Shown here one piece after another: positions 1 through 7,489 of a stretch of 64,000 nt of DNA. Source of the DNA: Candidatus Melainabacteria bacterium. GTDB lineage: Bacteria; Cyanobacteriota; Vampirovibrionia; Obscuribacterales; Obscuribacteraceae. The notes below the pieces were generated by a model. That model was not told where the DNA came from, ran no database searches, and saw only the letters and a program-made list of their open reading frames with translations. A program made the translations under genes and the position numbers. Numbering within the stretch: the stretch's first letter is position 1; every line of letters starts with the position of its first letter. The stretch lies in contig JAFKGK010000010.1 in NCBI GenBank assembly GCA_017307165.1, positions 38,006 to 102,005 on the forward strand. The letters are read 5' to 3'.

Positions 1-1
1 A

Positions 2-598
2 GCCGCCGAAAAGTTTGACTACGAGCGTGGCTACAAGTTTTCGACCTATGCTACCTGGTGGATCAGGCAGGCAATAACCCGGGCCATCGCCGACCAGGCC
101 AGGACCATCCGCATCCCCGTGCACATGGTCGAGACTATCAACAAGCTCAAAAAGATCACCCGCCAATTGGCTCAAGATCTTGGTCGTAAACCTGCAGAAG
201 AAGAAATCGCCGAAAAGATGGAGATTTCTATCACCAAGTTGCGTGAGATTGTCAAGGTCGCTCAAGAGCCGGTGTCTCTGGAGACTCCGATCGGCAAAGA
301 AGAAGACAGTAAGCTCGGCGACTTTATCGAAGACAAAGAAGCCGAGACACCGGCCTCCAACGTTACTCAGGAGCTTTTAAGAGAGGATATAAATGGCGTC
401 ATGGCCAGTTTGTCCTCGCGCGAGCGCGATGTGCTCAGACTGCGCTTTGGTCTGGATGATGGCCGTCAGAGAACACTCGAGGAGGTCGGCCAGCTCTTTG
501 GCGTTACAAGAGAGCGCATCAGACAAATCGAAGCCAAGGCTCTGCGTAAGCTCAGACACCCCAATCGCAGCCGCCGCCTACGCGAATACATAGATTAA
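2..598 (+). CDS. rpoD: Primary sigma factor RpoD/SigA, C-terminal part (5' truncated by window edge)
   Basis: This is the C-terminal ~198 residues of a group 1/2 sigma-70 factor, which directs RNA polymerase to promoters. The frame is open from the first bases of the window, before the first ATG at 119, so the gene starts upstream. Visible parts are the end of region 2 ([20 protein letters not shown], which recognises and melts the -10 element), [21 protein letters not shown] (2.4/3.0), region 3, and region 4 with the helix-turn-helix [20 protein letters not shown] that binds the -35 element. It ends in [18 protein letters not shown], typical for RpoD. A group 2 paralogue cannot be excluded because region 1 is missing. 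It is convergent with the S4-domain gene downstream. Confidence 0.95.
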   Translation, partial: AAEKFDYERGYKFSTYATWWIRQAITRAIADQARTIRIPVHMVETINKLKKITRQLAQDLGRKPAEEEIAEKMEISITKLREIVKVAQEPVSLETPIGKEEDSKLGDFIEDKEAETPASNVTQELLREDINGVMASLSSRERDVLRLRFGLDDGRQRTLEEVGQLFGVTRERIRQIEAKALRKLRHPNRSRRLREYID

Positions 599-624
599 GC
601 AGCCCAGGGGCCAAAATCTAAATC

Positions 625-921
625 CTAAAAATCATCATCATTGAGCCATTCCAGTACTTCTGGGGCTCTCTTGATCTCTTCTATGATTTCGTAGAGGGAG
701 TTTGCCGATTGAGCGGGCACATTCTTAAATGGAATATCCAATACCTTGACTGTCAAAGCGCGGGTACCCAATTCTATATGGACAAGATCACCAAACTTCA
801 AATCGTGCCCGGACTTGGCGATTCGGTCGTTGACCTGCACTCGCCCCTGCTCGCAAGCCATCTGTGCCACCGTCCTGCGCTTGATCAAGCGAGAGACCTT
901 GAGCCATTTGTCCAGACGCAT
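625..921 (-). CDS. rqcP: S4-domain RNA-binding protein, RqcP-like
   Basis: A 98-residue protein consisting almost entirely of one S4 RNA-binding domain. The N-terminus MRLDKWLKVSRLIKRRT, followed by a Q-G-R-V-x-V-N motif (residues ~25-31) and a conserved hydrophobic C-terminal half ending in an acidic YEIIEEI stretch, matches RqcP/YabO. In Firmicutes this factor binds stalled 50S subunits and works with RqcH to add alanine tails to stalled chains. The related heat-shock protein HslR (Hsp15) is longer and lacks this ending. The start at 921 (ATG) gives the canonical N-terminus. RqcP function is inferred from similarity; rqcH is not in the window. Confidence 0.88.
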   Translation of the reverse strand: MRLDKWLKVSRLIKRRTVAQMACEQGRVQVNDRIAKSGHDLKFGDLVHIELGTRALTVKVLDIPFKNVPAQSANSLYEIIEEIKRAPEVLEWLNDDDF

Positions 922-951
922 GATTGCTCCTATTTATTTAGATCGAGTTTT

Positions 952-1530
952 TTGTACTCTGTTTGCCTGGCCTATATTGTAACTACAGCCCTGACTTGCT
1001 CGACTGCCGCAAATGCGCAAAATACAGCAGATGCACCACTCAGCGGCTCAGTTAGTATCTTTGACCAATTTAGAAACGACGCTCAAGCGGCCAGCCCGAC
1101 TGCCAGTCCAAGCACCAGCTCTTCTAAATACAGACTGAGGCGAGCATCGAGCACAAGCTCAAGCCCCACACCCATAGTGACTTTCCCACCATCGGGCGAT
1201 AAGCCCTCGAGCGATAATAGCAATATCGGCTTACAGGCATTGTTTCCGACTGCCGACCAGACTCAGCAAAGCTCGAGTCCGCTCAAGGGCAAGGCCAACT
1301 TTTCCGATCCTCTATCAAACGCTACTCCGGCCAAACGACCTTCGATCTGGCAGATCAGCGCCCTGGGCGGCTACTACGATGTGACCGGCCAGGTACCGGG
1401 CACAGTGAGAGGTGACAAACTTTACATATATGGTGGCACCATGAGTGATGGTCTCACCCCAGTTCCGACTGGTCCCGTATCCACCAACAGCTCTGGACAT
1501 TTCCCCTGGACTCCCGTGGGCATGCATTAA
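952..1530 (+). CDS. Small secreted proline/serine-rich hypothetical protein
   Basis: I do not recognise a family. The open frame runs from 709, but its first part lies antisense to the S4-domain gene and is unlikely to be translated. A TTG at 952 gives a plausible signal peptide (hydrophobic CLAYIVTTALTC, then AANAQ as cleavage site). The mature part is rich in Ser, Pro and Thr (residues ~45-120), then has a more ordered C-terminus with GGYYDVTGQVPGTVRG. It is probably exported and partly disordered. The start is uncertain because no strong ribosome binding site is visible. It may share the rqcP upstream region as a divergent promoter. Confidence 0.55.
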   Translation: MYSVCLAYIVTTALTCSTAANAQNTADAPLSGSVSIFDQFRNDAQAASPTASPSTSSSKYRLRRASSTSSSPTPIVTFPPSGDKPSSDNSNIGLQALFPTADQTQQSSSPLKGKANFSDPLSNATPAKRPSIWQISALGGYYDVTGQVPGTVRGDKLYIYGGTMSDGLTPVPTGPVSTNSSGHFPWTPVGMH

Positions 1531-1712
1531 GTAATAAAGAGAGATAAAAAGTAGCTTTCAATTAACTTGCAAGCAAGCAATACAGCAAGCACTGACGGCA
1601 AAAAGAAACCCTTGACTATCCTGCGTTAATCATGCTGAAACTAGGCAAGCATGAGCATTGCAGGCGTTTTGCTGTATGCTCATATATGGCAGTCCCGCTC
1701 TGGCGCTCTAAA

Positions 1713-3092
1713 ATGATGTCATCCTTTAAATCACTCTTGCTCGCTTCGGCTGTAACTCTCACGGCACTTTTGACTGCCTGCGGCCATCACCAAGAAAAAG
1801 AAGAAAAGGAGCCCGTCTCGACAGGCCCCAAACTCATCGAGCTCTCCGATGAAGTGGCAAAAAGAGTCGACTTCAAAACCGAAATCATCGAAAAGAGAGA
1901 CGTCATCGTCCCCTTGCATTTGACGGGCCGCGTAGAGCCTGACTATGGCAAAGAAGTCGACGTATCAGCACGGGTAGCGGGTCGCATCCGGGAGATAAAA
2001 GTAAAGCCCGGCGAATTGATCGAGCATGGCACCCTGCTTGCCGTAGTCGACAGTCCAGCCGTCAGCGATCTGCAAGCAGAAGCCGTCGAAGCCAAGTCCA
2101 AGCTCGCCATTGCCGAGGCGCATGCCGAGCGGGAAAGACAGATCTACGAGGAACAATTGACCCGCCCCAAGGCCCTCCTCGACTCCAAGGCCATGCTGCA
2201 AAACACACAGGTGCAAGCCGAATTGGCTGAGTTGGAATACAAACGTATCGAAGGCCTGTTTCGCGAAAAGATCGCCGCGACAAAGGATTATCTTATAGCC
2301 AAGGCCGCTCTTGCCAGGGCAAAAGTAGATTATGAGCAGGCAAAAGTAACTCATGCTCGCGAAGAGCAACTCTACAAAAACCGTGCCTTGATGAAGCGTG
2401 ACTATCAATTGGCCCTCGCCGAAGTAGCGCGCGAAAAGCAGCATCTCAACACGATCACCAAGAGACTGGAGTTTCTCGGCGCAGACAGCAAAGCCCTCAG
2501 TCACATCCTGGAGTCAGGCAATATCAACGGGCTTGTGCGTCTGATTGCGCCGATCACGGGCATCCTCAATCGTTACGACTGCGCGGTCGGTGAGATGATC
2601 GATCCAAACAAACCGCTCTTTAAGCTCAGCGACCTGCATTCGGTGCAGGTCTCGGCAGATCTGCCCGAGGTCGATCTGCAAAGAGTGCATCATGGAGACA
2701 AGGTCAAGATCTCGATCACGAGCTATCCTGGCCAGGTATTCGAAGGCACCATCAGCTATATCTCGGTCAATGTGCATCCAGAGACACGCACTGTGCCGAT
2801 CAGAGCACGTCTCGAAAACGAATCAGGCAAATTGCGCACCAATATGTATGCGGAAATGGATCTGCAGGGTGCAGCCAAAAACTTTGTGGCTGTGCCCAAG
2901 GCTGCAGTGCAGGAGCGTGATGGCAAAAAGATAGTCTTTGTCAAAAAGGCCGGTGGCTACGAAGAAAGACCGATCACCACAGGCATTGCCGGCGAAAACT
3001 ACTTCGAGGTCAAATCAGGCCTGACCGAAGGCGAAGTCGTCGCCACTCAGGGCAGCCTGATGCTTAAGACCGAATTGAGCTATCAAAACTAA
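1713..3092 (+). CDS. RND efflux periplasmic adaptor (CusB/CzcB-type lipoprotein)
   Basis: Membrane-fusion protein that would link the inner-membrane pump encoded immediately downstream to an outer-membrane channel. From the ATG at 1713 the N-terminus is a lipoprotein signal (SLLLASAVTLTALLTAC), with the lipobox cysteine at about residue 23; the longer frame from 1632 adds unlikely residues before it. A lipoyl/barrel-sandwich half motif (VSARVAGRIREIKVKPGELI) precedes a long charged alpha-helical hairpin with tandem coils. The second half-lipoyl motif is LIAPITGILNRYDCAVGEMI, followed by beta-barrel and membrane-proximal domains ending with a conserved TQGSLMLKTEL. Only 2 bases separate it from the pump, so the two form an operon. 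Metal specificity cannot be read from the sequence. Confidence 0.9.
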   Translation: MMSSFKSLLLASAVTLTALLTACGHHQEKEEKEPVSTGPKLIELSDEVAKRVDFKTEIIEKRDVIVPLHLTGRVEPDYGKEVDVSARVAGRIREIKVKPGELIEHGTLLAVVDSPAVSDLQAEAVEAKSKLAIAEAHAERERQIYEEQLTRPKALLDSKAMLQNTQVQAELAELEYKRIEGLFREKIAATKDYLIAKAALARAKVDYEQAKVTHAREEQLYKNRALMKRDYQLALAEVAREKQHLNTITKRLEFLGADSKALSHILESGNINGLVRLIAPITGILNRYDCAVGEMIDPNKPLFKLSDLHSVQVSADLPEVDLQRVHHGDKVKISITSYPGQVFEGTISYISVNVHPETRTVPIRARLENESGKLRTNMYAEMDLQGAAKNFVAVPKAAVQERDGKKIVFVKKAGGYEERPITTGIAGENYFEVKSGLTEGEVVATQGSLMLKTELSYQN

Positions 3093-3094
3093 TC

Positions 3095-6000
3095 ATGATC
3101 GCCAGACTCATTAAATTTGCTCTCAAGCAAAGACTGTTGACGGTCGCAGCCGCTCTGGGCATAGCAATGTTTGGCGTTTTTTCGGCCATGACCATCTCTA
3201 TCGATTCTTTCCCTGACGTGTCCAACGTGCAGGTGCAGATCATCACCGAGCCAGAGAGCATGGCGACCGAAGAAGTCGAGGCTCTCATCACTTTTCCGAT
3301 CGAAAACGGCATGAATGGCTTGCCCAATGTAGTAAAGATTCGCAGCAATTCTAGCTTTGGCCTTTCTGTAGTGACTGTCATCTTTGAGGACTCGGTTGAT
3401 GTGTACTGGGCACGCAATATCGTGCAGCAGAGACTGACCCAGATCGAGATGCCGGCAGGCTCGCCTCAACCACTGTTGGGGCCAGTGGTCTCTACTTTCA
3501 GCAATGTCTACAATTATTATTTGACTTCCGATCGGCACGACCTCACCGAACTCCGGACCATCCAGGACTGGCAAATCGCCAGACGTCTGCGAGCGGTGCC
3601 GGGTGTAGGAAATGTCGTCAGCTATGGTGGCTTCGTCAAGCAATATCAGGTCCTCATCAATCCGCACGTGATGAAGGGATACAACCTGACTCTCAAGGAC
3701 GTGATACTCGCCCTGCAAGCCAATAACACCAATGCCGGTGGCAACTTTATCGAGCGCGGTGGCGAAGAGATCATCATCCGCGGCCTGGGCCGTATCGATA
3801 CGATCCAGGATATAAACAATATCGTGCTCAAGTCAGTGGACGGCACGCCAGTTAAGATCGGCAATATTGCTAAGGTCGAGATCGGGCCGGCCTTCAGGCG
3901 CGGCTCAGCATCGCGAGACGGTCTGGGCGAGGCAGTGACGGGCATGGTACTGACGCGCAAGGGTGTCAATACAAAGGCCGTAGTCGAGCTCGTGCGCGAG
4001 CGCATCGCCGAGATAAAAAAAGAATTGCCCGCAGGCGTGGAGCTGCACTCTTATTACGACCAGAGCGCTCTGGTAGACAAGACGATCGAGACGGTCAAAG
4101 AGGTCTTATTTCTCGGCGGCTCACTAGTTATAGTCGTCCTGGGCGGCATACTCTTGCATCTGCCCTCGGCCCTCATCGTTGCCACCATCATTCCCCTGGC
4201 GCTTCTATTTTCTTTCATCATGATGAAATACACGGGATTGACGGCCAATCTAATGACACTAGGGGCAGTGGATTTTGGCGTGATCGTAGATGCAGGCGTG
4301 GTCATGGTCGAAAACATCTTTCGCCACCTCGCCGAAGAGCAAGAAAAGGTCACGGCCGGCAAAATCACTGAGGACGAGTACGAACATCATAGATTTCAGA
4401 CTATCTATACTGCTGCAAAAGAAGTCGGCAGCCCCATATTTTTTGCCATCGTCATCATCATTTCGGTCTATCTGCCGCTCTTTACTCTAGAAGGCGTCGA
4501 AGGCCGCATGTTTACGCCTCTGGCCCTCAACTATATCTATGCGCTTTCCGGTGCTCTGATCATCTCGATGACCGTCATACCGGTCTTTTGCTTCTGGTTT
4601 TTGCGTGGAAAAATAGTCGAACGCCACAGCCCGATCATTACTAAAGCGCACAAATTGATCGAGCCACTCTTGCACAAGTCGCTCCACAGGCCCAAAGCAA
4701 CGATCGGTATTGCCTTGATCGTGCTTGCGGCAAGTTTTGCGCTCTTTCCCTTTTTGGGATCGGAGTTTATCCCCTCTCTGGACGAGGGTTCGATCCTTTT
4801 GAGGACAAAGCTCTCGCCATCGGTTGCTCATACTGAGTCAAGGCGCATAGCCACGGCAGTGGAGCAGGCGATCAAAGAGTTTCCCGAGGTCACGGTAGTG
4901 ACGTCCAGGATCGGCCGCTCGGGCATGGGCGGGGATCTCGAAGGTGTCGAAAACGCCGACGTCTACGTGGGCCTCAAGCCCAAGGACCAATGGAAGACCT
5001 GCCACGATAAAGAAGAGCTCGTCAATAAGATGGCCGCCAAACTAGATGGCATACCTGGTTTGCTCTATAGCTTCAGCCAGCCGATCGCCGACATGATCGA
5101 TGACTTGATCGCAGGCATCAAGGCTGATTTGGGCATCAAGGTCTTTGGCGAGGATCTGGAGACTATCGACAAGATCGGCAGCCAGATCCAGGAGATCGTA
5201 GGCAAGGTGCGGGGTTGCGCGGACTTGCAAAAAGAGCAGATTTTGGGCTTGCCGCAGCTCAATATCAGATTGAAAAGAGATGAGATTGCCCGCTATGGTC
5301 TCAACGTGATAGATGTGCAGGAGATCATCCAGACGGCCATAGCCGGTCGCGAAGTAACTGAAGTGGTCGAAGGCACAAAGCGTTTTGGCGTCCTGATCAG
5401 ACTGCCTCTCGAATACCGCGATACTCAAGAAGACATCGAGTCTCTCATCGTCGACACGCCCATGGGTGGCAAGATCCCGCTCAAGCAGCTGGCCGAGATC
5501 ACTACTACTCGTGGCACCGTCATGGTCAACCGCGAGGACGGTCAGCGTAGGACTGCTGTTCTAGCCAATGTGCGCGGCCGAGATCTAGGGAGCTTTGTCG
5601 AGGAGGCACAGGCCAGGGTCAATGCCGTGATCAAATTGCCAAAGGGTTATCGGATTGTCTGGGGCGGTCAGTTTGAAAACCAGCAGAGGGCCATGGCTCG
5701 CCTCGCTCTGGTCGTACCTGTCGTCCTCCTCTTGATCTTTATCTTGCTGTTTGCATCTTTCAACTCGCTAAAAAATGCAGGGCTGATCATGCTCAACGTA
5801 CCTTTTGCCATCATAGGCGGTATCGTCGCTCTCTTTCTCTCGCACCAGCCGATCTCGGTGCCGGCCATCATTGGTTTTATTGCCCTGTTTGGCGTGGCGG
5901 TGCAAAACGGGGTGATCATGGTGAGTTATATGATGCAATTGGAAAAACAGGGCGTGACTACAGAAGAGGCCGTGATTTCTGGAGTCAATGTGAGACTGAG

Positions 6001-6295
6001 ACCGGTGCTCATGACGGCTCTGGTGGCCATGGTAGGCTTTTTGCCGCTGGTCTTTTCGCATGGTACGGGGGCAGAAGTGCAGAGGCCTTTGGCGACTGTT
6101 GTGTTGGGAGGCTTATTGACCTCTACCATCCTTACACTGATCGTGCTACCGACTCTCTACAATATGATCAACAAACCGCGCGAGGGAAAAGGCAAGAGGC
6201 ATGCGGATCTGCATGACGGTCCACTCAACCGGCGTCGCGCAGATAGGGATCCAGATCCAATTCCAAAGCAAGATCCAGAGCGACATGCCGATTAG
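3095..6295 (+). CDS. CusA/CzcA-family heavy-metal RND efflux pump
   Basis: Inner-membrane proton-driven RND transporter of the HME class, expected to expel divalent or monovalent metal ions through the adaptor. It has the family's full length and landmarks: first TM segment, then SIDSFPDVSNVQVQI, the porter-domain motif TFPIENGMNGLPNV, and the TM4 proton-relay signature GAVDFGVIVDAGVVMVEN with both aspartates. A second periplasmic loop follows, then GVAVQNGVIMVSYM in the last TM bundle. After the usual end (VLPTLYNMI) comes a ~40-residue charged tail (KGKRHADLHDG, rich in Arg, Asp and Pro) that looks non-conserved and overlaps an antisense small ORF. No outer-membrane channel gene follows; the TolC at 15.4-17.1 kb could be shared. 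Confidence 0.95.
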   Translation: MIARLIKFALKQRLLTVAAALGIAMFGVFSAMTISIDSFPDVSNVQVQIITEPESMATEEVEALITFPIENGMNGLPNVVKIRSNSSFGLSVVTVIFEDSVDVYWARNIVQQRLTQIEMPAGSPQPLLGPVVSTFSNVYNYYLTSDRHDLTELRTIQDWQIARRLRAVPGVGNVVSYGGFVKQYQVLINPHVMKGYNLTLKDVILALQANNTNAGGNFIERGGEEIIIRGLGRIDTIQDINNIVLKSVDGTPVKIGNIAKVEIGPAFRRGSASRDGLGEAVTGMVLTRKGVNTKAVVELVRERIAEIKKELPAGVELHSYYDQSALVDKTIETVKEVLFLGGSLVIVVLGGILLHLPSALIVATIIPLALLFSFIMMKYTGLTANLMTLGAVDFGVIVDAGVVMVENIFRHLAEEQEKVTAGKITEDEYEHHRFQTIYTAAKEVGSPIFFAIVIIISVYLPLFTLEGVEGRMFTPLALNYIYALSGALIISMTVIPVFCFWFLRGKIVERHSPIITKAHKLIEPLLHKSLHRPKATIGIALIVLAASFALFPFLGSEFIPSLDEGSILLRTKLSPSVAHTESRRIATAVEQAIKEFPEVTVVTSRIGRSGMGGDLEGVENADVYVGLKPKDQWKTCHDKEELVNKMAAKLDGIPGLLYSFSQPIADMIDDLIAGIKADLGIKVFGEDLETIDKIGSQIQEIVGKVRGCADLQKEQILGLPQLNIRLKRDEIARYGLNVIDVQEIIQTAIAGREVTEVVEGTKRFGVLIRLPLEYRDTQEDIESLIVDTPMGGKIPLKQLAEITTTRGTVMVNREDGQRRTAVLANVRGRDLGSFVEEAQARVNAVIKLPKGYRIVWGGQFENQQRAMARLALVVPVVLLLIFILLFASFNSLKNAGLIMLNVPFAIIGGIVALFLSHQPISVPAIIGFIALFGVAVQNGVIMVSYMMQLEKQGVTTEEAVISGVNVRLRPVLMTALVAMVGFLPLVFSHGTGAEVQRPLATVVLGGLLTSTILTLIVLPTLYNMINKPREGKGKRHADLHDGPLNRRRADRDPDPIPKQDPERHAD

Positions 6296-6395
6296 GCTGC
6301 GGCCGTTCGGCGGGTTTCCATTCGCCTAGTTTGCAGACGCCGTCTTGGCATTTTTCTATATCAAAATCAACATCATAAATATCAAAACTGTCCAT
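6225..6395 (-). CDS. Small acidic protein with a CxxxxC motif (56 aa), antisense to the pump's 3' end
   Basis: A 56-codon ORF, starting ATG at 6395 and ending TGA at 6225. The product begins MDSFDIYDVDFDIEKC, contains CQDGVC (two cysteines five residues apart) and a central basic/proline stretch, and ends LDPYLRDAG. A good ribosome binding site, GGAGG, lies 10 bases upstream of the ATG on the minus strand. It overlaps the last ~70 bases of the RND pump frame, in the part encoding the pump's non-conserved tail. No family is recognised. The cysteine pair and acidic character would suit a small metal-binding or redox protein, but that is speculation. Coding status rests on the SD, composition and position. 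Confidence 0.45.
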   Translation of the reverse strand: MDSFDIYDVDFDIEKCQDGVCKLGEWKPAERPQPNRHVALDLALELDLDPYLRDAG

Positions 6396-6555
6396 TTTTC
6401 TCGGGCCTCCAGGCAGGCTGCAAAATTAGCCGATTTTTATCTGGACGAGCATTCACGGGCAGTGTTCCGGTCGAGACATTCAGACATGCTTAATGCTCTT
6501 GGAGCTTCGATGTTCTAATATGCAGACTATGCAAATAAACAAGCCAGGTGTGCAC

Positions 6556-7482
6556 ATGCGCATAAAAATCAAGTCTTTATTCGTCATTTCGCTCGCCTCG
6601 CAAGCGATTTTTTTGCCAGCAATGGCCGCCCAGGTCATGATGAAGCAAGCTGAGAATGGCAAGGGTGCACAGGCCAATACGATGCTCTCGACGACACGCA
6701 TCGGAAAGGTTGCACTACCCTCGGGCAGCATAAAAATCAGAGGGCAGGCCGTAGAGATCCAGGCGGTGCCGGATTGGCTATTTGACAGGCATACGGTATT
6801 GACGGGCAAATTGCTCAAGATCGACCTCAAATCCAGTCAGGCGGCCCAAAATGATCCAAATAATGCAAATGATCCAAATGCGCTCGCCAGCGGACAGATG
6901 GTCCAGGGTCTGGTGTACATAGATGGTGGCGATTATCTCAAAGACCTGGGCTTGAGCCAGCTGGGCACCTATCGCAATGATGTGCTGACCACGACAGATG
7001 GACAGATCCTGAACGGCACCATTCGTGGTGTCAGTACCGATTCTCTGACCTTTGACACCCTCCCGGGCAAGACTCGCAATGTGCCATTTGCTCAGATCGC
7101 AGATCTCACATCCAAGCGCATCTACAAGTTTGAGGCTCCAGCGCAGCAAGTACGTATCGATCCCGATACAGGCACTATCACCTGTCAGGCAGGCACGGCG
7201 ACGATCATGCCCAGCAAGGGCATGATGCTTGCGATGAAAGGACAGCCTATCACGCCTCGCTCAACCCTGGCCGGTACCGAAGGTGGTATCAAAAAGGGTG
7301 CCATCGCCGGCATGATAGCCGTGGACGTAGCACAGACGCTGGCTCCAATCATTGCCATGCCGATCGCGATCCCGCTGGGAGAGAGACAGGCCAAAAACAC
7401 CCTCACTACTTACGGTCAGTTTGACGTCCTCAATGCTACGCTCGATCTGCCGCCGCAACCTTCCGCCATCGCAAGATTTTAG
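6556..7482 (+). CDS. Secreted hypothetical protein, probable beta-rich domain
   Basis: No family recognised. The ATG at 6556 is preferred over 6493 because it starts a clean signal peptide (MRIKIKSLFVISLASQAIF, then LPAMAAQ). The mature protein has a segment around residues 45-70 about a side chain-rich DWLFDRHTVLTGKLL. A domain with repeated short beta motifs follows (TTDGQILNGTIRGVSTDSLT, then TRNVPFAQIADLTSKRIYKF), resembling small beta-barrel units seen in other exported proteins. The C-terminal third has a Gly/Ala-rich stretch (GGIKKGAIAGMIAVDVAQTL) and a hydrophobic patch APIIAMPIAIPLG that could insert into or pack on a membrane. It lies 7 bases upstream of the GT-C gene, so the two are probably co-transcribed. 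Confidence 0.75.
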   Translation: MRIKIKSLFVISLASQAIFLPAMAAQVMMKQAENGKGAQANTMLSTTRIGKVALPSGSIKIRGQAVEIQAVPDWLFDRHTVLTGKLLKIDLKSSQAAQNDPNNANDPNALASGQMVQGLVYIDGGDYLKDLGLSQLGTYRNDVLTTTDGQILNGTIRGVSTDSLTFDTLPGKTRNVPFAQIADLTSKRIYKFEAPAQQVRIDPDTGTITCQAGTATIMPSKGMMLAMKGQPITPRSTLAGTEGGIKKGAIAGMIAVDVAQTLAPIIAMPIAIPLGERQAKNTLTTYGQFDVLNATLDLPPQPSAIARF

Positions 7483-7489
7483 ATCTTAA

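Noticed and set aside
119..598. Start of the sigma factor gene at the first ATG (119)
   Set aside because: The frame is open to the window edge and encodes conserved sigma region 2 before 119, so the gene begins upstream.
709..952. N-terminal extension of the secreted protein from 709
   Set aside because: It lies antisense to the convincing RqcP gene and its sequence has no signal-peptide character; the TTG at 952 gives a better start.
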